Positions 36,609 through 47,209 of a DNA stretch of 64,000 bases are shown one piece after another (the first letter of the stretch is position 1; the number at the start of each line of letters is the position of its first letter). Origin of the DNA: Chromobacterium sp. IIBBL 290-4 (GTDB lineage: Bacteria > Pseudomonadota > Gammaproteobacteria > Burkholderiales > Chromobacteriaceae); NCBI RefSeq assembly GCF_024207115.1, contig NZ_CP100128.1, positions 930,001 through 994,000 of the forward strand, read 5' to 3'. Below the pieces are notes generated by a model. It saw only the letters and a program-made list of their open reading frames with translations. It was not told where the DNA came from and did no database searches. Both the position numbers and the translations under genes were made by a program.

Positions 36609-36668
36609 CGCCATGCTCCGCAAAATAATGCGCGATTATTGTCGCCGCACCCCGCCTTGACAAGAGCC

Positions 36669-37538
36669 CTAGCCCAGCCGCTCGGCCAAAAAGTCCACCA
36701 ACAGCCTCACCTTGGGGCTGAGCTGGCGGTTATGCGGGTACAAGGCCCAGATGCCTTCCTCTTCTTCGGCGTACTCCGCCAAGACCTCGATCAGCTCGCC
36801 GCGCGCCAGGTGGGCCGCCACATAATAGTCGGGCAGCTGCACCAAACCCATGCCGCGCAAGGCCGCCTCGGCCAGCGGGGCGGCGGTGCTGCAGCGCAGC
36901 GGCCCCTGCACCCGGAAGGTCTGCCGCCGGCCGCCCACGCGCAGATGCCAGCCCTCCTTGCCTATCGACAGGCAGCGCTGCCGCGCCAGGTCCTGCGGCG
37001 TGCGCGGCAAGCCATGAACGGCGAAATACGCCGGCGAGCCGCAGATATGATAACGGCGCTGCGCCAACTTGCGCGCCTTCAGCGTCGAATCGCCCAGATG
37101 GCCGATGCGTATCGCCAAATCATAACCGTCGTGCACCAGGTCCTGCACTTGGTTGCTGAGATTGAGCTGCACCTCCAGCAAGGGGTAGCGTTGCATGAAA
37201 TCCAGCAATAGCGGCGCGATATGGCTTTGGCCGTAAGCCAGCGGCGCGGTCAGCTTCAGCGCGCCGCGCGGCTCGGCCTGCAGCTGCGACACCGCCTGCT
37301 CGGCCTCGGCCAGCGATTCCAGCAATTGCCGGCCATGCGCCAGGTACACTTCGCCGGCCTCGGTCAGGCTGATCTTGCGGGTGGTGCGATACAGCAGCCG
37401 CGCGCCCAGGCGCTCCTCCAGCCGCCCCACCAGCCGGCTCACCTGCGCCACCGACAAGCCCAGCCGCCGCGCCGCCGCAGTGAAGCCGCCGCCGTCCACC
37501 ACCGCCACGAACTCGCTCAGCCCTTCCCAGTCCGCCAT
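36669..37538 (-). CDS. LysR-family regulator divergent from the formaldehyde detoxification genes
   Basis: This is a 289-residue LTTR. Winged helix: LSEFVAVVDGGGFTAAARRLGLSVAQVSRLVGRLEERLGARLLYRTTRKISLTEAGE. The effector domain is of the CrgA/DsdC-like branch (GALKLTAPLAYGQSHIAPLLLDFMQRYP). It is transcribed away from frmA, with 99 bases between starts, and so is the probable regulator of frmA-fghA. That link rests on position only; other bacteria use FrmR or MerR/NmlR regulators for this pathway. Confidence 0.88.
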   Translation of the reverse strand: MADWEGLSEFVAVVDGGGFTAAARRLGLSVAQVSRLVGRLEERLGARLLYRTTRKISLTEAGEVYLAHGRQLLESLAEAEQAVSQLQAEPRGALKLTAPLAYGQSHIAPLLLDFMQRYPLLEVQLNLSNQVQDLVHDGYDLAIRIGHLGDSTLKARKLAQRRYHICGSPAYFAVHGLPRTPQDLARQRCLSIGKEGWHLRVGGRRQTFRVQGPLRCSTAAPLAEAALRGMGLVQLPDYYVAAHLARGELIEVLAEYAEEEEGIWALYPHNRQLSPKVRLLVDFLAERLG

Positions 37539-37607
37539 TATTGCTCCATGGAAAAAATGATTTACCTATCGGGCCGATTATCAACGCCAGGCAAAAAAAT
37601 ACAATGA

Positions 37608-39613
<2,006 letters not shown>

Positions 39614-39630
39614 ACGCGGACGCGGAACGC

Positions 39631-39662
39631 AAAAAAGCCAGGTTCGAGAACCTGGCTTTTTT
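39631..39662. terminator. bidirectional terminator shared by fghA and tRNA-Tyr
   Basis: A perfect 15-bp stem (AAAAAAGCCAGGTTC / GAACCTGGCTTTTTT) with a minimal loop has T-runs on both strands. It ends fghA on the plus strand and the tRNA transcript on the minus strand. Confidence 0.92.
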
Positions 39663-39670
39663 GTTGAATC

Positions 39671-39756
39671 TGGTGGAGGGAGAAGGATTCGAACCTTCGA
39701 AGGCTTAGCCGCCGGATTTACAGTCCGGACCCGTTGACCGCTGGGGTAACCCCTCC
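39671..39756 (-). tRNA. tRNA-Tyr (anticodon GTA)
   Basis: On the minus strand it begins GGAGGGGTTACCCCAGCGG, has anticodon loop CTGTAAA flanked by a GTCCGGA/TCCGGC stem, a variable arm typical of class II tRNAs, the T-loop GGTTCGAATCC and an encoded CCA end. The acceptor stem GGAGGGG/TCCCTCC pairs fully with one G-U. About 86 bases, as expected for tRNA-Tyr. Confidence 0.96.
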
Positions 39757-39799
39757 AGAGCGGCGCATATTATCGGTAAGCAGCCTGACTGTCAATAGC

Positions 39800-40393
39800 C
39801 TAGGGCAACTGGCTGGCGCGCAGATACGCCGGCCGGCTCAAACAACGCCTCAGCCAATCATGAACATGCGGCCGCGCCTGCGGCTCAAAATCCGCCAGGC
39901 CGTTGATCACCGCCGCCACGTTCAGATCCGCCGCGCTGAAGCTGTCGCCCAGCAAATATCGGCGATCGCGCAAAGCCCGCTCCAGCCTGTCCAGCGGACG
40001 CCGCAAGTCTTGCGCCGCCTGTTCGCGCTTCGCCGCGTCGCGCAAGGCCGCCGGCAGCCACAAGCTATGCTCCGCCCAAAGAATATAAGGCCCTTCCAGT
40101 GTAGCCTGCGCCCAGAACGACCATTGCAGCGCCAGCGCTTGCTCCCGCTCGTCCGCCGGCCACATGCGCCCGTGTTTGCGGGCCAGATAAAGATTGATGG
40201 CCAGAGATTCCGCCAACACGAAATCGCCATCTTTCAACAAGGGAATGGTGCCGGCCGGATTCAGCGCCAGGTACGCAGCGTCGCCGCCGCAACGCTCCAC
40301 CGCCAAAGGATGGTGGACAAACTCCGTCTCCTGCTCGCACGCCATCCACAACACGCGGAAAGCGCGGGAATGGCTGGTGCCGTAGATTTCCAT
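39800..40393 (-). CDS. glutathione S-transferase family protein
   Basis: This is a 197-residue GST. The N-terminal thioredoxin-like domain has YGTSHSRAFRVLWMACEQE (candidate catalytic Ser at residue ~7-9), the cis-Pro segment NPAGTIPLLKDG and the glutathione-binding AESLAINLYLARKHG. The C-terminal all-helical domain ends with FSAADLNVAAVING, the N-capping box motif. Substrate unknown. It stands alone between tRNA-Tyr and a LysR gene; GST neighbours of glutathione-dependent formaldehyde genes may be coincidental. Confidence 0.88.
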   Translation of the reverse strand: MEIYGTSHSRAFRVLWMACEQETEFVHHPLAVERCGGDAAYLALNPAGTIPLLKDGDFVLAESLAINLYLARKHGRMWPADEREQALALQWSFWAQATLEGPYILWAEHSLWLPAALRDAAKREQAAQDLRRPLDRLERALRDRRYLLGDSFSAADLNVAAVINGLADFEPQARPHVHDWLRRCLSRPAYLRASQLP

Positions 40394-40427
40394 GACGCCC
40401 CAGTGAAATTACAAAAGCATATCACGC

Positions 40428-41297
40428 CTATCCAAGCGCCTGAAACGCCGCCGCGATCGCCTCCACCGCCGCCCGCACCCGCGTCACCTTCTGCACGTCG
40501 GGATGCAGTACCATCCACATGTCCACATGATCCACCCGCTCCGGCCAGACGCGTTCCAGCTCGGCGTCGCCATCGGCGATGAAGCAGGACAGCATGGCGA
40601 TGCCCATGCCGTTCAGCGCGGCCTGGCGCAAGGAGAACTGCGAGTTGGCCTGCAGCGCGATGCGCGCCTGGTCTATGCTTTCTCCGCACAGGTTTTGCCA
40701 ATGGCGCGGCACCGCCTCGCGCCGCAGCATCAGCAAATCATGGCCGGCGAAACTCTCGCCCGCTTGCGGCCGGCCGCGGCGGGCCAGGTAGCCGCGCGAG
40801 GCGTAGAGGCTCATTTCTATCGTCGCCAGCTTGCGCACCAGCAGTTCGCCTTTGTCCGGCCGCCGGCTGCGGATGGCGAAATCCACCTCGCCCGCCGCCA
40901 CGTCGCTCAGGCTCAATCCGGTCAACAGGGTGAACTCCAGCTCGGGTTGGCGTTGCGACAGCTGCGCCAACGCCGGCAGCACGAATGCCTGGGCCACCGT
41001 CTCGGTGGCGGCGATGCGCACCGGGCCGGCCAGCTGGCGGTCGCTTTCCGCCGCCTTGCGGCAAAAAGCATCGGCCGAGGATTCCATCCTTTCGGCGTCG
41101 GCCAGCAGCATCCGCCCCGATTCGCTCAATTGATAGCCCTGCGGCGTGCGCAGAAACAGCCGGCTGCCCAGTTCGGACTCGAAAGCCTGCAAGCGCCGTC
41201 CCACCGTGGCCTGATCCACTTCCAGCTGCGCCGCCGCGGCGCGCAAGCTGCCGGCGCGCGCCAGCGCGAGAAAATAACGGGCGTTGTCCCAGTTCAT
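40428..41297 (-). CDS. LysR-family regulator
   Basis: This is a 289-residue LTTR with winged helix MNWDNARYFLALARAGSLRAAAAQLEVDQATVGRRLQAFESELGSRLFLRTPQGYQLSESG. The N-terminal WD..RYFLALAR..S form is common in the subgroup that controls nearby transporters and oxidoreductases. It is divergent from a DHA2 MFS exporter, the likely target; a GATGC-N6-GCATC dyad lies in the gap. Effector unknown. Confidence 0.88.
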   Translation of the reverse strand: MNWDNARYFLALARAGSLRAAAAQLEVDQATVGRRLQAFESELGSRLFLRTPQGYQLSESGRMLLADAERMESSADAFCRKAAESDRQLAGPVRIAATETVAQAFVLPALAQLSQRQPELEFTLLTGLSLSDVAAGEVDFAIRSRRPDKGELLVRKLATIEMSLYASRGYLARRGRPQAGESFAGHDLLMLRREAVPRHWQNLCGESIDQARIALQANSQFSLRQAALNGMGIAMLSCFIADGDAELERVWPERVDHVDMWMVLHPDVQKVTRVRAAVEAIAAAFQALG

Positions 41298-41319
41298 CGA
41301 TTCAACACTTTTACACGAA

Positions 41320-41335
41320 GATGCGAAATTGCATC
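41320..41335. promoter_or_regulatory. candidate LysR operator between divergent LysR and MFS genes
   Basis: GATGCGAAATTGCATC is a 16-base dyad (GATGC / GCATC arms) in the 121-base gap between the divergent starts. LysR sites are often about 15-base dyads at such positions. Confidence 0.4.
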
Positions 41336-41418
41336 ACCATCTATCATATTTGTCTATTTTTTTGCTTGCCGCATTTGCCTAGGATGGGGGCCTTGCCTTT
41401 CACCCACCTGGATCATCG

Positions 41419-42807
41419 ATGTCGCCCAACGCTTCCTTCCGCCCTGGCCTGCCCACCCTGCTGACGCTGAGCGCCGGCATGTTCATGGCAGTGCTGGACA
41501 CCAATATCGTCAACTTGGCGCTGCCGGCCATGCAGCGCAGCCTGTCGGCCAGCCTCAGCGAGCTGACCTGGATTGTGGATGCCTATGCCCTCAGCCTGGC
41601 CGGCCTGATGCTCAGCGCCGGCTGGCTGGCCGACCGGCTGGGCGCGCGCCGGGTGCTGGCCTGGAGCTTGGGCTTGTTCGCGCTGACTTCGCTGCTGTGC
41701 GGCCTGGCGCCGGATGCGCGCGTGCTGATCATCGCCCGCTTGCTGCAAGGCCTGTCGGCGGCCTTATTCATTCCCAGCTCGCTGGGTTTGTTGCGCCATG
41801 CTTTTTCTGATCCGGCGCGGCGCGCGCGCGCGGTGGGCCTGTATGGCGGTTTGTCCGCCACTGCCGCCGCCGCGGGGCCGGTGCTGGGCGGCCTGCTGCT
41901 GGGCCCGTTGGGCTGGCGCGGCGCGTTTCTGGTCAATGTGCCGATCGCGCTGGCCGCGCTGCTGTCCATCCCCTTCACCGTGCCTGGCCAGCCCCCGGCG
42001 CCCAAGCGCGGCGCGGATCTGCCCGGCCAGTTGGCCGGCATGCTGACGCTGGCGCTGATCTGCTACGCGCTGATCGAGGGGCCGCATCTCGCCCATATCT
42101 GGATGTTGCCCGCGCTGTGCGCCGCCGCGCTGCTGTCCGCCCTCGCCTTCTGGCGGCTGGAACGCGCCAATCCGCAAGCGATGATGCCGCCCGCGCTGTT
42201 CGGCCATCCGGCTTTCGCCGCCGCCAACTGGGTCGGCCTGGTGATAGGCGTGGCTTATTTCGGCAGCTTGCTGTTGCTCAGCCTCTATCTGCAGCAAGGG
42301 TTGAAGCTGGACGCGCTGCATGCCGGGCTGTCCATGCTGCCGCTGGCCGGCTGCCTGGTGGCGGGCAATCTGTTGGCCGGCAGGCTCTTGCCCAAGCTGG
42401 GCGCGCGCCGGCAGATCCGCGACGGCTTGCTGCTGGCGGCCGCCGGTTACCTGTCGCTGGTGTGGGCTAGCCAATATGCGCTGGCTTGGCAGCTGCTGGC
42501 CATGCTGCCGCTGGCGCTGGGCACTGCGCTCGCCATCGCGCCGATGACGGCCACGGTACTGGAAACCGCGCCGCCGCATTTATCCAGCACCGCCTCCGCC
42601 GTGCTGGGCGCGGTGCGCCAGACCGGCGCGCTGGTCGGCACCGCCGGCGCAGCGCTGGTGATTGCCCGCAGCGCCGACCTGCGCCATGCGCTGGACATAG
42701 GCCTGTCGATTGCCGCCCTGGCCTCGCTCAGCGGCGCTTGGGCGGCATCTTGGGTGCCCAAAATGCGGGAGCAAAGCCTGCCTGCGCTCGCGGTCTCCGA
42801 ACATTGA
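41419..42807 (+). CDS. MFS transporter, DHA2 drug-resistance family
   Basis: This 462-residue protein has about 14 TM helices. Helix 1 AVLDTNIVNLALPAMQRSL carries the DHA2 signature, motif A is GWLADRLGARRVLAW, and motif C is YGGLSATAAAAGPVLGGLLLG. It is an exporter of unknown hydrophobic substrates, probably controlled by the divergent LysR protein. The ribosome-binding site is weak. It is followed 34 bases later by a second, unrelated MFS gene, so two exporters may be co-transcribed. Confidence 0.9.
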   Translation: MSPNASFRPGLPTLLTLSAGMFMAVLDTNIVNLALPAMQRSLSASLSELTWIVDAYALSLAGLMLSAGWLADRLGARRVLAWSLGLFALTSLLCGLAPDARVLIIARLLQGLSAALFIPSSLGLLRHAFSDPARRARAVGLYGGLSATAAAAGPVLGGLLLGPLGWRGAFLVNVPIALAALLSIPFTVPGQPPAPKRGADLPGQLAGMLTLALICYALIEGPHLAHIWMLPALCAAALLSALAFWRLERANPQAMMPPALFGHPAFAAANWVGLVIGVAYFGSLLLLSLYLQQGLKLDALHAGLSMLPLAGCLVAGNLLAGRLLPKLGARRQIRDGLLLAAAGYLSLVWASQYALAWQLLAMLPLALGTALAIAPMTATVLETAPPHLSSTASAVLGAVRQTGALVGTAGAALVIARSADLRHALDIGLSIAALASLSGAWAASWVPKMREQSLPALAVSEH

Positions 42808-42841
42808 AACCGGCTTTTTTCCCATCCCGCTAAGGATTGTC

Positions 42842-43987
42842 ATGCGCAATGTCTACTGGATCGGCCTAGGCGCTTTCGCGCTTGGCATGTCGTCTTATGT
42901 CACCGCGGGGCTGATTCCGCTGCTGGAGCGCGATCTTGGCGTGTCCGCCGCCAGCGCCGGCCAATTCGTCACCGCCTTCTCTCTGGCTTATGGCTTGGGC
43001 TCGCCCTTGTTCGCCGCGCTGCTGCCCGCCTCCCGGCAAAGACTGGGGCTCTTGCTGGCCTTGGCGGCCTTCACGCTGGCCAATGCCGCCAGCGCCGTCT
43101 GCGCTTCGTTCGGCGCCTTGCTGATCGCCAGGGCGGCGGCGGGCGCGGGAGCCGGCGTGTATCTGGCGCTGGGCATAGCCGCCGCCGCGACGCTGGCGCC
43201 CAGCGGCAAACGCGGCCAAGCGCTGGCCATCATCATGGCGGGCATGAGCGCAGGCACCGTGCTGGGCGTGCCGCTGGGCATTCTGCTGGCCGAGCGCATC
43301 GGCTGGCCAGCGGCCATGTGGCTCATCACGTTGCTGGGCGCGCTGTCGTTCATCGGTTTGGGGCGGGCGCTGCCGCCCTTGCCGGCATCCGCCTCGCCTT
43401 CATTGGCGCAGCGGCTGGCTTTGCTGCGCAACGGCCGGCTGGTTTCGGTGATTCTGGTTTCCTTCCTCGCCGCCATCGCCAGCCTGGGCTTGTACACCTA
43501 TCTGGCCGCCGTGCTCAATGGCGAGCGCATCGCCTTGAGTCTATGGGTCTGGGGGCTGGGCGGCATCGCCGGCAGCCTGTTGATTGGCCCGCTGGCGGAC
43601 CGCTATCCCGCCCGCACGCTATTGCTGTTCATCCTCGCCGGCCTGACCTTGTCTTTGGCGGCCTTGTCCCCCGCGCTCGCGCTCCATCCCTTATGGGCGC
43701 TGCCGCCCATCGCCATTTGGGGCGCCGTCGGCTGGGCGCTGCAAGTGCCGCAAAACCAGGAGCTGATTTCGGAGTCCGGCCATCACGGCGCCATCGCGGT
43801 GGCCCTCAACGAGTCGGCGCTGTATCTGGGCGGCGCAGCGGGCGCGGGGCTGGGCGGGATCGCCCTGGCTTATGGCCTGCCGGCATGGCTGCTGCCGCCC
43901 GCAGCCGCTTTGATCGGCTTATGCGCTCTGATCTGGCAATGGCGCCTGCCAAGCGCCGGCATCGCCGCCTCGACGGCGACGGATTAG
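42842..43987 (+). CDS. MFS transporter (AraJ/YdhP-like sugar or drug efflux)
   Basis: This is a 381-residue, 12-TM MFS protein of the DHA1 branch. Its start IGLGAFALGMSSYVTAGLIPLLERDLGVSAASAGQFVTAFSLAYGLGSPL is characteristic of AraJ/YdhP-type exporters, and ADRYPARTLLLF is a motif A repeat. An AAGGA site is 6 bases before the ATG. It probably shares a transcript with the upstream DHA2 gene. Substrate unknown. Confidence 0.88.
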   Translation: MRNVYWIGLGAFALGMSSYVTAGLIPLLERDLGVSAASAGQFVTAFSLAYGLGSPLFAALLPASRQRLGLLLALAAFTLANAASAVCASFGALLIARAAAGAGAGVYLALGIAAAATLAPSGKRGQALAIIMAGMSAGTVLGVPLGILLAERIGWPAAMWLITLLGALSFIGLGRALPPLPASASPSLAQRLALLRNGRLVSVILVSFLAAIASLGLYTYLAAVLNGERIALSLWVWGLGGIAGSLLIGPLADRYPARTLLLFILAGLTLSLAALSPALALHPLWALPPIAIWGAVGWALQVPQNQELISESGHHGAIAVALNESALYLGGAAGAGLGGIALAYGLPAWLLPPAAALIGLCALIWQWRLPSAGIAASTATD

Positions 43988-44166
43988 CACACGGTTCGCC
44001 TCAGCAATGGCATCTGTTGATATTTGAGGCGGCGATACTCGTTCTCGGCGCATTGGCGGCCAAACAGCCTGGGATAAAAACGGAACAGATATCGCATGAT
44101 GAACGCCTCGCGCAGGTGCGGAATGAAAGATGCATGCTAGGATAGCCAGCCTATTGTTCCGGAATA

Positions 44167-44184
44167 AATCCGCAAAACCGGATT
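44167..44184. promoter_or_regulatory. dyad upstream of the next LysR gene
   Basis: AATCCG-CAAAAC-CGGATT is a perfect 6+6 arm repeat 12 bases before the LysR start. It may be an autoregulatory operator or an mRNA hairpin near the translation start. Confidence 0.35.
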
Positions 44185-44196
44185 CATTGTCCTGAT

Positions 44197-45147
44197 ATGA
44201 AAACAATGCCTTCGCCCGACAATCTGCTCGCCTTCGACGCGCTGGCCCGCGGCGGCAGCTTCACCGCAGCCGCCGATCTGCTCGATTGCAATAAAAGCCT
44301 GATCAGCGCCCGCATCAAGGAGCTGGAGCACGAGCTGGGCGCCGTGCTGGTTCAGCGCACCACGCGCAAGGTGGCGCTCACCGAAGCCGGCGAACGGCTG
44401 CGCCCGCATGCGGCCCGGCTGCGGGAAACCGTGGCCCAGGCCAGGATGGCGGTGGATGAAACGCAAAGCGATGTGCAGGGTCCGCTGATGGTGAGCACCA
44501 CCTCCTCGCTGGCCCAGTATGTGCTGGGCCCGGTGCTCAGCGAGCTGGCCACCCTGCACCCGGGCTTGCAGCTATCGCTGGAAGTGAATAATCAGCTGCA
44601 AGACCCGGTGGCCGATGTGCTGGACTTTTGCCTGCGTTCCGCCCGTTCGCACAAGGTGCACGACGACAGGCTGGTAGCCCGGCTGGCGGGCTATGCCAGC
44701 GAGAATCTTTACGCTTCGCCAGCCTATCTGGCGCGCCATCCCGACATCCGCCAGCCCGCCGACCTGGCGGCGCACCGGCTGTTGGCGACGGAGGCGGAGC
44801 ACCGCGGCGGCCTCAAGCTTACCCGCGGCGAGCAACACGTCCAGCAAGCCATCGCCCCCTTGTTTTACTTGAGTCACTACCCGCTGCAAGCCAATCTGGC
44901 CCTGGCTGGCCACGGCATCACCTTATTGGCTGATTACACGGTGCAGCGGCATCTGGATCGCGGCGAACTGGTGCGGGTATTGCCGGAATGGCATTGCGAC
45001 TATTGGCCGATCTACCTGGTCCATGCCTTCCGCGCGCCGCTGACGCGCAAGTACCAGACTTTCATCGATTTCACGCTGCCGCGCGTGGCTGCCGCGCTGC
45101 CGGAAAATGGCAAATCTCAAACCGGCCTGGACAGACACACCCGGTAG
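44197..45147 (+). CDS. LysR-family regulator
   Basis: This is a 316-residue LTTR: FDALARGGSFTAAADLLDCNKSLISARIKELEHELGAVLVQRTTRKVALTEAGERL, then a CrgA-like effector domain (GPLMVSTTSSLAQYVLGPVLSELATLHPGLQLSLEVNN). Its 3' end overlaps the 3' end of the convergent LysR gene by 31 bases. It follows the AraJ-like exporter on the same strand and may regulate it; no divergent partner exists. Target unknown. Confidence 0.88.
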   Translation: MKTMPSPDNLLAFDALARGGSFTAAADLLDCNKSLISARIKELEHELGAVLVQRTTRKVALTEAGERLRPHAARLRETVAQARMAVDETQSDVQGPLMVSTTSSLAQYVLGPVLSELATLHPGLQLSLEVNNQLQDPVADVLDFCLRSARSHKVHDDRLVARLAGYASENLYASPAYLARHPDIRQPADLAAHRLLATEAEHRGGLKLTRGEQHVQQAIAPLFYLSHYPLQANLALAGHGITLLADYTVQRHLDRGELVRVLPEWHCDYWPIYLVHAFRAPLTRKYQTFIDFTLPRVAAALPENGKSQTGLDRHTR

Positions 45148-46025
45148 AACTCGACAAAGGCGCGCACCGCCGGCGGCACATGCCGCCCGGGCGGAAACAC
45201 CGCGTAGACGCCGCCCTTGGGCAAGGTCCATTCCGGCAACAGATGAATCAGGCGCCCTTGGCGCAAGTCGTCCTGCACGCTGAGCGAATCCAGCACCGAC
45301 ATGCCCGCGCCGGCCAATAGCAAGGAGCGCAGGGACGCGCCGGAATCCACCTTCATCCGTCCGCGCATCCGCACTTCGGCCTCTGCGCCGTTTGGCCCGG
45401 CGAAGCGCCAGGTCAGCGGCGTCTTCAATAGCGTCAACGCCACCCAATCGTGCGCCGGCAAGTCTTCGGGATGGCGGGGATGGCCGCGCTCGCGCAGATA
45501 GTCGGGCGAGGCCACCAATTGCTGGGCGAACTCCCCCAGCTTCAGCGCCCGCAGCGACGAATCCCGCAACATGCCCAGGCGGATGCCCAAGTCCATGCCT
45601 TCCGCCACCAGATCCACCATCCGGTCCACCGCGTGCAGCTCCAGCTGCAAGCCAGGGTGCTGGCGCATGAACTGGGTAGCCGCCGGCGCGACCGATTCCG
45701 CCATATGGCTGACCGGCGCGGTCAGCCGCAAGACGCCGCTCAACTCGCCCGCGCCATGTCCCGCCTGCAGCAGCGCGTCGCGCAATGCCGCCAAGGCCGG
45801 CTGGGCATCCAGATACAAGGCCTGTCCAGCCTCGGTGAGCTTGACCCGCCGCGTGGTGCGGGTGAACAGCGTCGCGCCCAGCTGGGTTTCCAGCCGCCCC
45901 ACTTGCAGGCTGACATTGGCCTTGGTCATGCCCAGCCGCTCGGCGGCGGCGGTAAAGCCACCCGCCTCCGCCACCGCCACGAATACCTGCAAGCCTTCCA
46001 GATTGTTCTCTACGCCGCGCTTCAT
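45117..46025 (-). CDS. LysR-family regulator divergent from the NAD(P)-binding oxidoreductase
   Basis: This is a 302-residue LTTR with winged helix LQVFVAVAEAGGFTAAAERLGMTKANVSLQVGRLETQLGATLFTRTTRRVKLTEAG. The effector domain reads LRLTAPVSHMAESVAPAATQFMRQHPGL. The ATG is chosen at MKRGVENN; ten more upstream residues lack signals. It is divergent from the NmrA-like gene, its likely target. The gap is AT-rich with ATTG/CAAT half-sites but no perfect palindrome. Confidence 0.88.
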   Translation of the reverse strand: MKRGVENNLEGLQVFVAVAEAGGFTAAAERLGMTKANVSLQVGRLETQLGATLFTRTTRRVKLTEAGQALYLDAQPALAALRDALLQAGHGAGELSGVLRLTAPVSHMAESVAPAATQFMRQHPGLQLELHAVDRMVDLVAEGMDLGIRLGMLRDSSLRALKLGEFAQQLVASPDYLRERGHPRHPEDLPAHDWVALTLLKTPLTWRFAGPNGAEAEVRMRGRMKVDSGASLRSLLLAGAGMSVLDSLSVQDDLRQGRLIHLLPEWTLPKGGVYAVFPPGRHVPPAVRAFVEFYRVCLSRPV

Positions 46026-46160
46026 CTTGACTGTCAATTTTTCAATAACAATCAATTATGATTTCAGCCGTTTATCGAATCAATCGAAAAGCGCATGATG
46101 CACTCCATCAGCGCTGCGACGCGGCGCCTCAAACTCGATACCCAAGCAAGGAGTCACCCC

Positions 46161-46799
46161 ATGAAAATCGCACTGATCGGCGCCAGCGGCTATGTCGGTT
46201 CCGCCCTGTTGCAAGAAGCCCTGTCCCGCGGCCACCACGTCACCGCCCTGGTGTCCCGTCCGGAACGCATCGAAGCGCAAGCCAACTTGGTCGCCGCCAA
46301 AACCGACGTGCAGGACAGCGCCGCGCTGGCCGAACAGCTGAAAGGCTTCGACGCCGTGATCAGCGCCTTCAGCGGCCACGCCCAAGCCGAGCAGTTCGAT
46401 TACTACGTGAAGGGCATGCGCGCCATCATCGCCGCCGCCAAGGCCGCGCAAGCGCCGCGCCTGTTGGTGGTCGGCGGCGCCGGTAGCCTGGAAGTGGCCC
46501 CCGGCGTGCAACTGGTGGACTCCCCGTCCTTCCCGGAACAATGGAAAGCCTCGGCGCTGGGCGCCCGCGAAGCGCTGAACCTGCTGCGCGCCGAAACCGA
46601 GCTGAACTGGACCCTGCTGAGCCCCTCGGCCATGCTGGAACCGGGCGAGCGCACCGGCAAGTTCCGCCTGGGCAAGGATCAGTTGCTGGCCGACGCCGAC
46701 GGCAACAGCCACATCTCGGTAGCCGACTACGCCGTGGCCATGTTCGATGAGCTGGAAAAAGGCGAACATCAGCGCAGCCGCTTCACCGTAGGCTACTGA
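46161..46799 (+). CDS. NAD(P)-binding (NmrA/YwnB-like) oxidoreductase
   Basis: This is a 212-residue atypical SDR. MKIALIGASGYVGSALLQEALSRGH is the NAD(P)-binding start (GxxGxxG), VAAKTDVQDSAALAEQLKGFDAVISAF and LLVVGGAGSLEVAPG follow the family course. The catalytic Tyr-x3-Lys is absent, as is common in YwnB/NmrA-like proteins. It may be a reductase or a redox-sensing protein. AAGGAG lies before the ATG. Its stop overlaps the convergent SnoaL-like gene by 7 bases. Confidence 0.88.
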   Translation: MKIALIGASGYVGSALLQEALSRGHHVTALVSRPERIEAQANLVAAKTDVQDSAALAEQLKGFDAVISAFSGHAQAEQFDYYVKGMRAIIAAAKAAQAPRLLVVGGAGSLEVAPGVQLVDSPSFPEQWKASALGAREALNLLRAETELNWTLLSPSAMLEPGERTGKFRLGKDQLLADADGNSHISVADYAVAMFDELEKGEHQRSRFTVGY

Positions 46800-47209
46800 T
46801 CCGCCGGCCAGGAGGCCGCCAAGGTCTCCTGCAGATGGCGCCAACGCCAGTTGGCGCCATTCCGCCGCAACAGCGCCGTCGCATGGCGGCCGTTGCCGCT
46901 GCCGTCGTCCAGTGTTTGGGTTTCGTAATACGCCGCAACCGCCTCTGACATCCCCAGACTCAACACCGTCATCTCAGTCAGAGCGATCCGCAAGCCCGGC
47001 CGGCTGCCCGCCGCCTGCTCGAAGAACGCCTGCAATCCCCCGCTATCCAGACGAGAGCCGTCAGGCGCCGTCATCGTGAAATCCGCTTCGAAATCCGCCA
47101 TCAATGCCTGCAAACGCGCCGGCTCATGCGGCCCGTCGCCCAGCCAACGTTCAATGCCTGCCAAAGTGGCGCGCAGCCGCGCGCAAACCGCCGTTTGTTC
47201 ATCCATCAT
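46793..47209 (-). CDS. SnoaL/DUF4440-like (NTF2-fold) protein
   Basis: This is a 138-residue small alpha+beta protein predicted to take the NTF2 cone fold: an N-terminal helix (LRATLAGIERWLGDG), LMADFEADFTMTAPDGSRLDSGGLQAFFEQAAG, then three strands ending with WRHLQETLA. Function unknown; relatives include cyclases, isomerases and simple binding proteins. Its ATG overlaps the stop of the upstream MFS gene (ATGA), so the two are co-translated, suggesting a shared small-molecule role. Confidence 0.75.
   Translation of the reverse strand: MMDEQTAVCARLRATLAGIERWLGDGPHEPARLQALMADFEADFTMTAPDGSRLDSGGLQAFFEQAAGSRPGLRIALTEMTVLSLGMSEAVAAYYETQTLDDGSGNGRHATALLRRNGANWRWRHLQETLAASWPADQ

Noticed and set aside
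43988..44196. 95-codon minus-strand gene between the AraJ-like exporter and LysR
   Set aside because: It overlaps the 3' end of the exporter, lacks a ribosome-binding site and has no recognisable domain.
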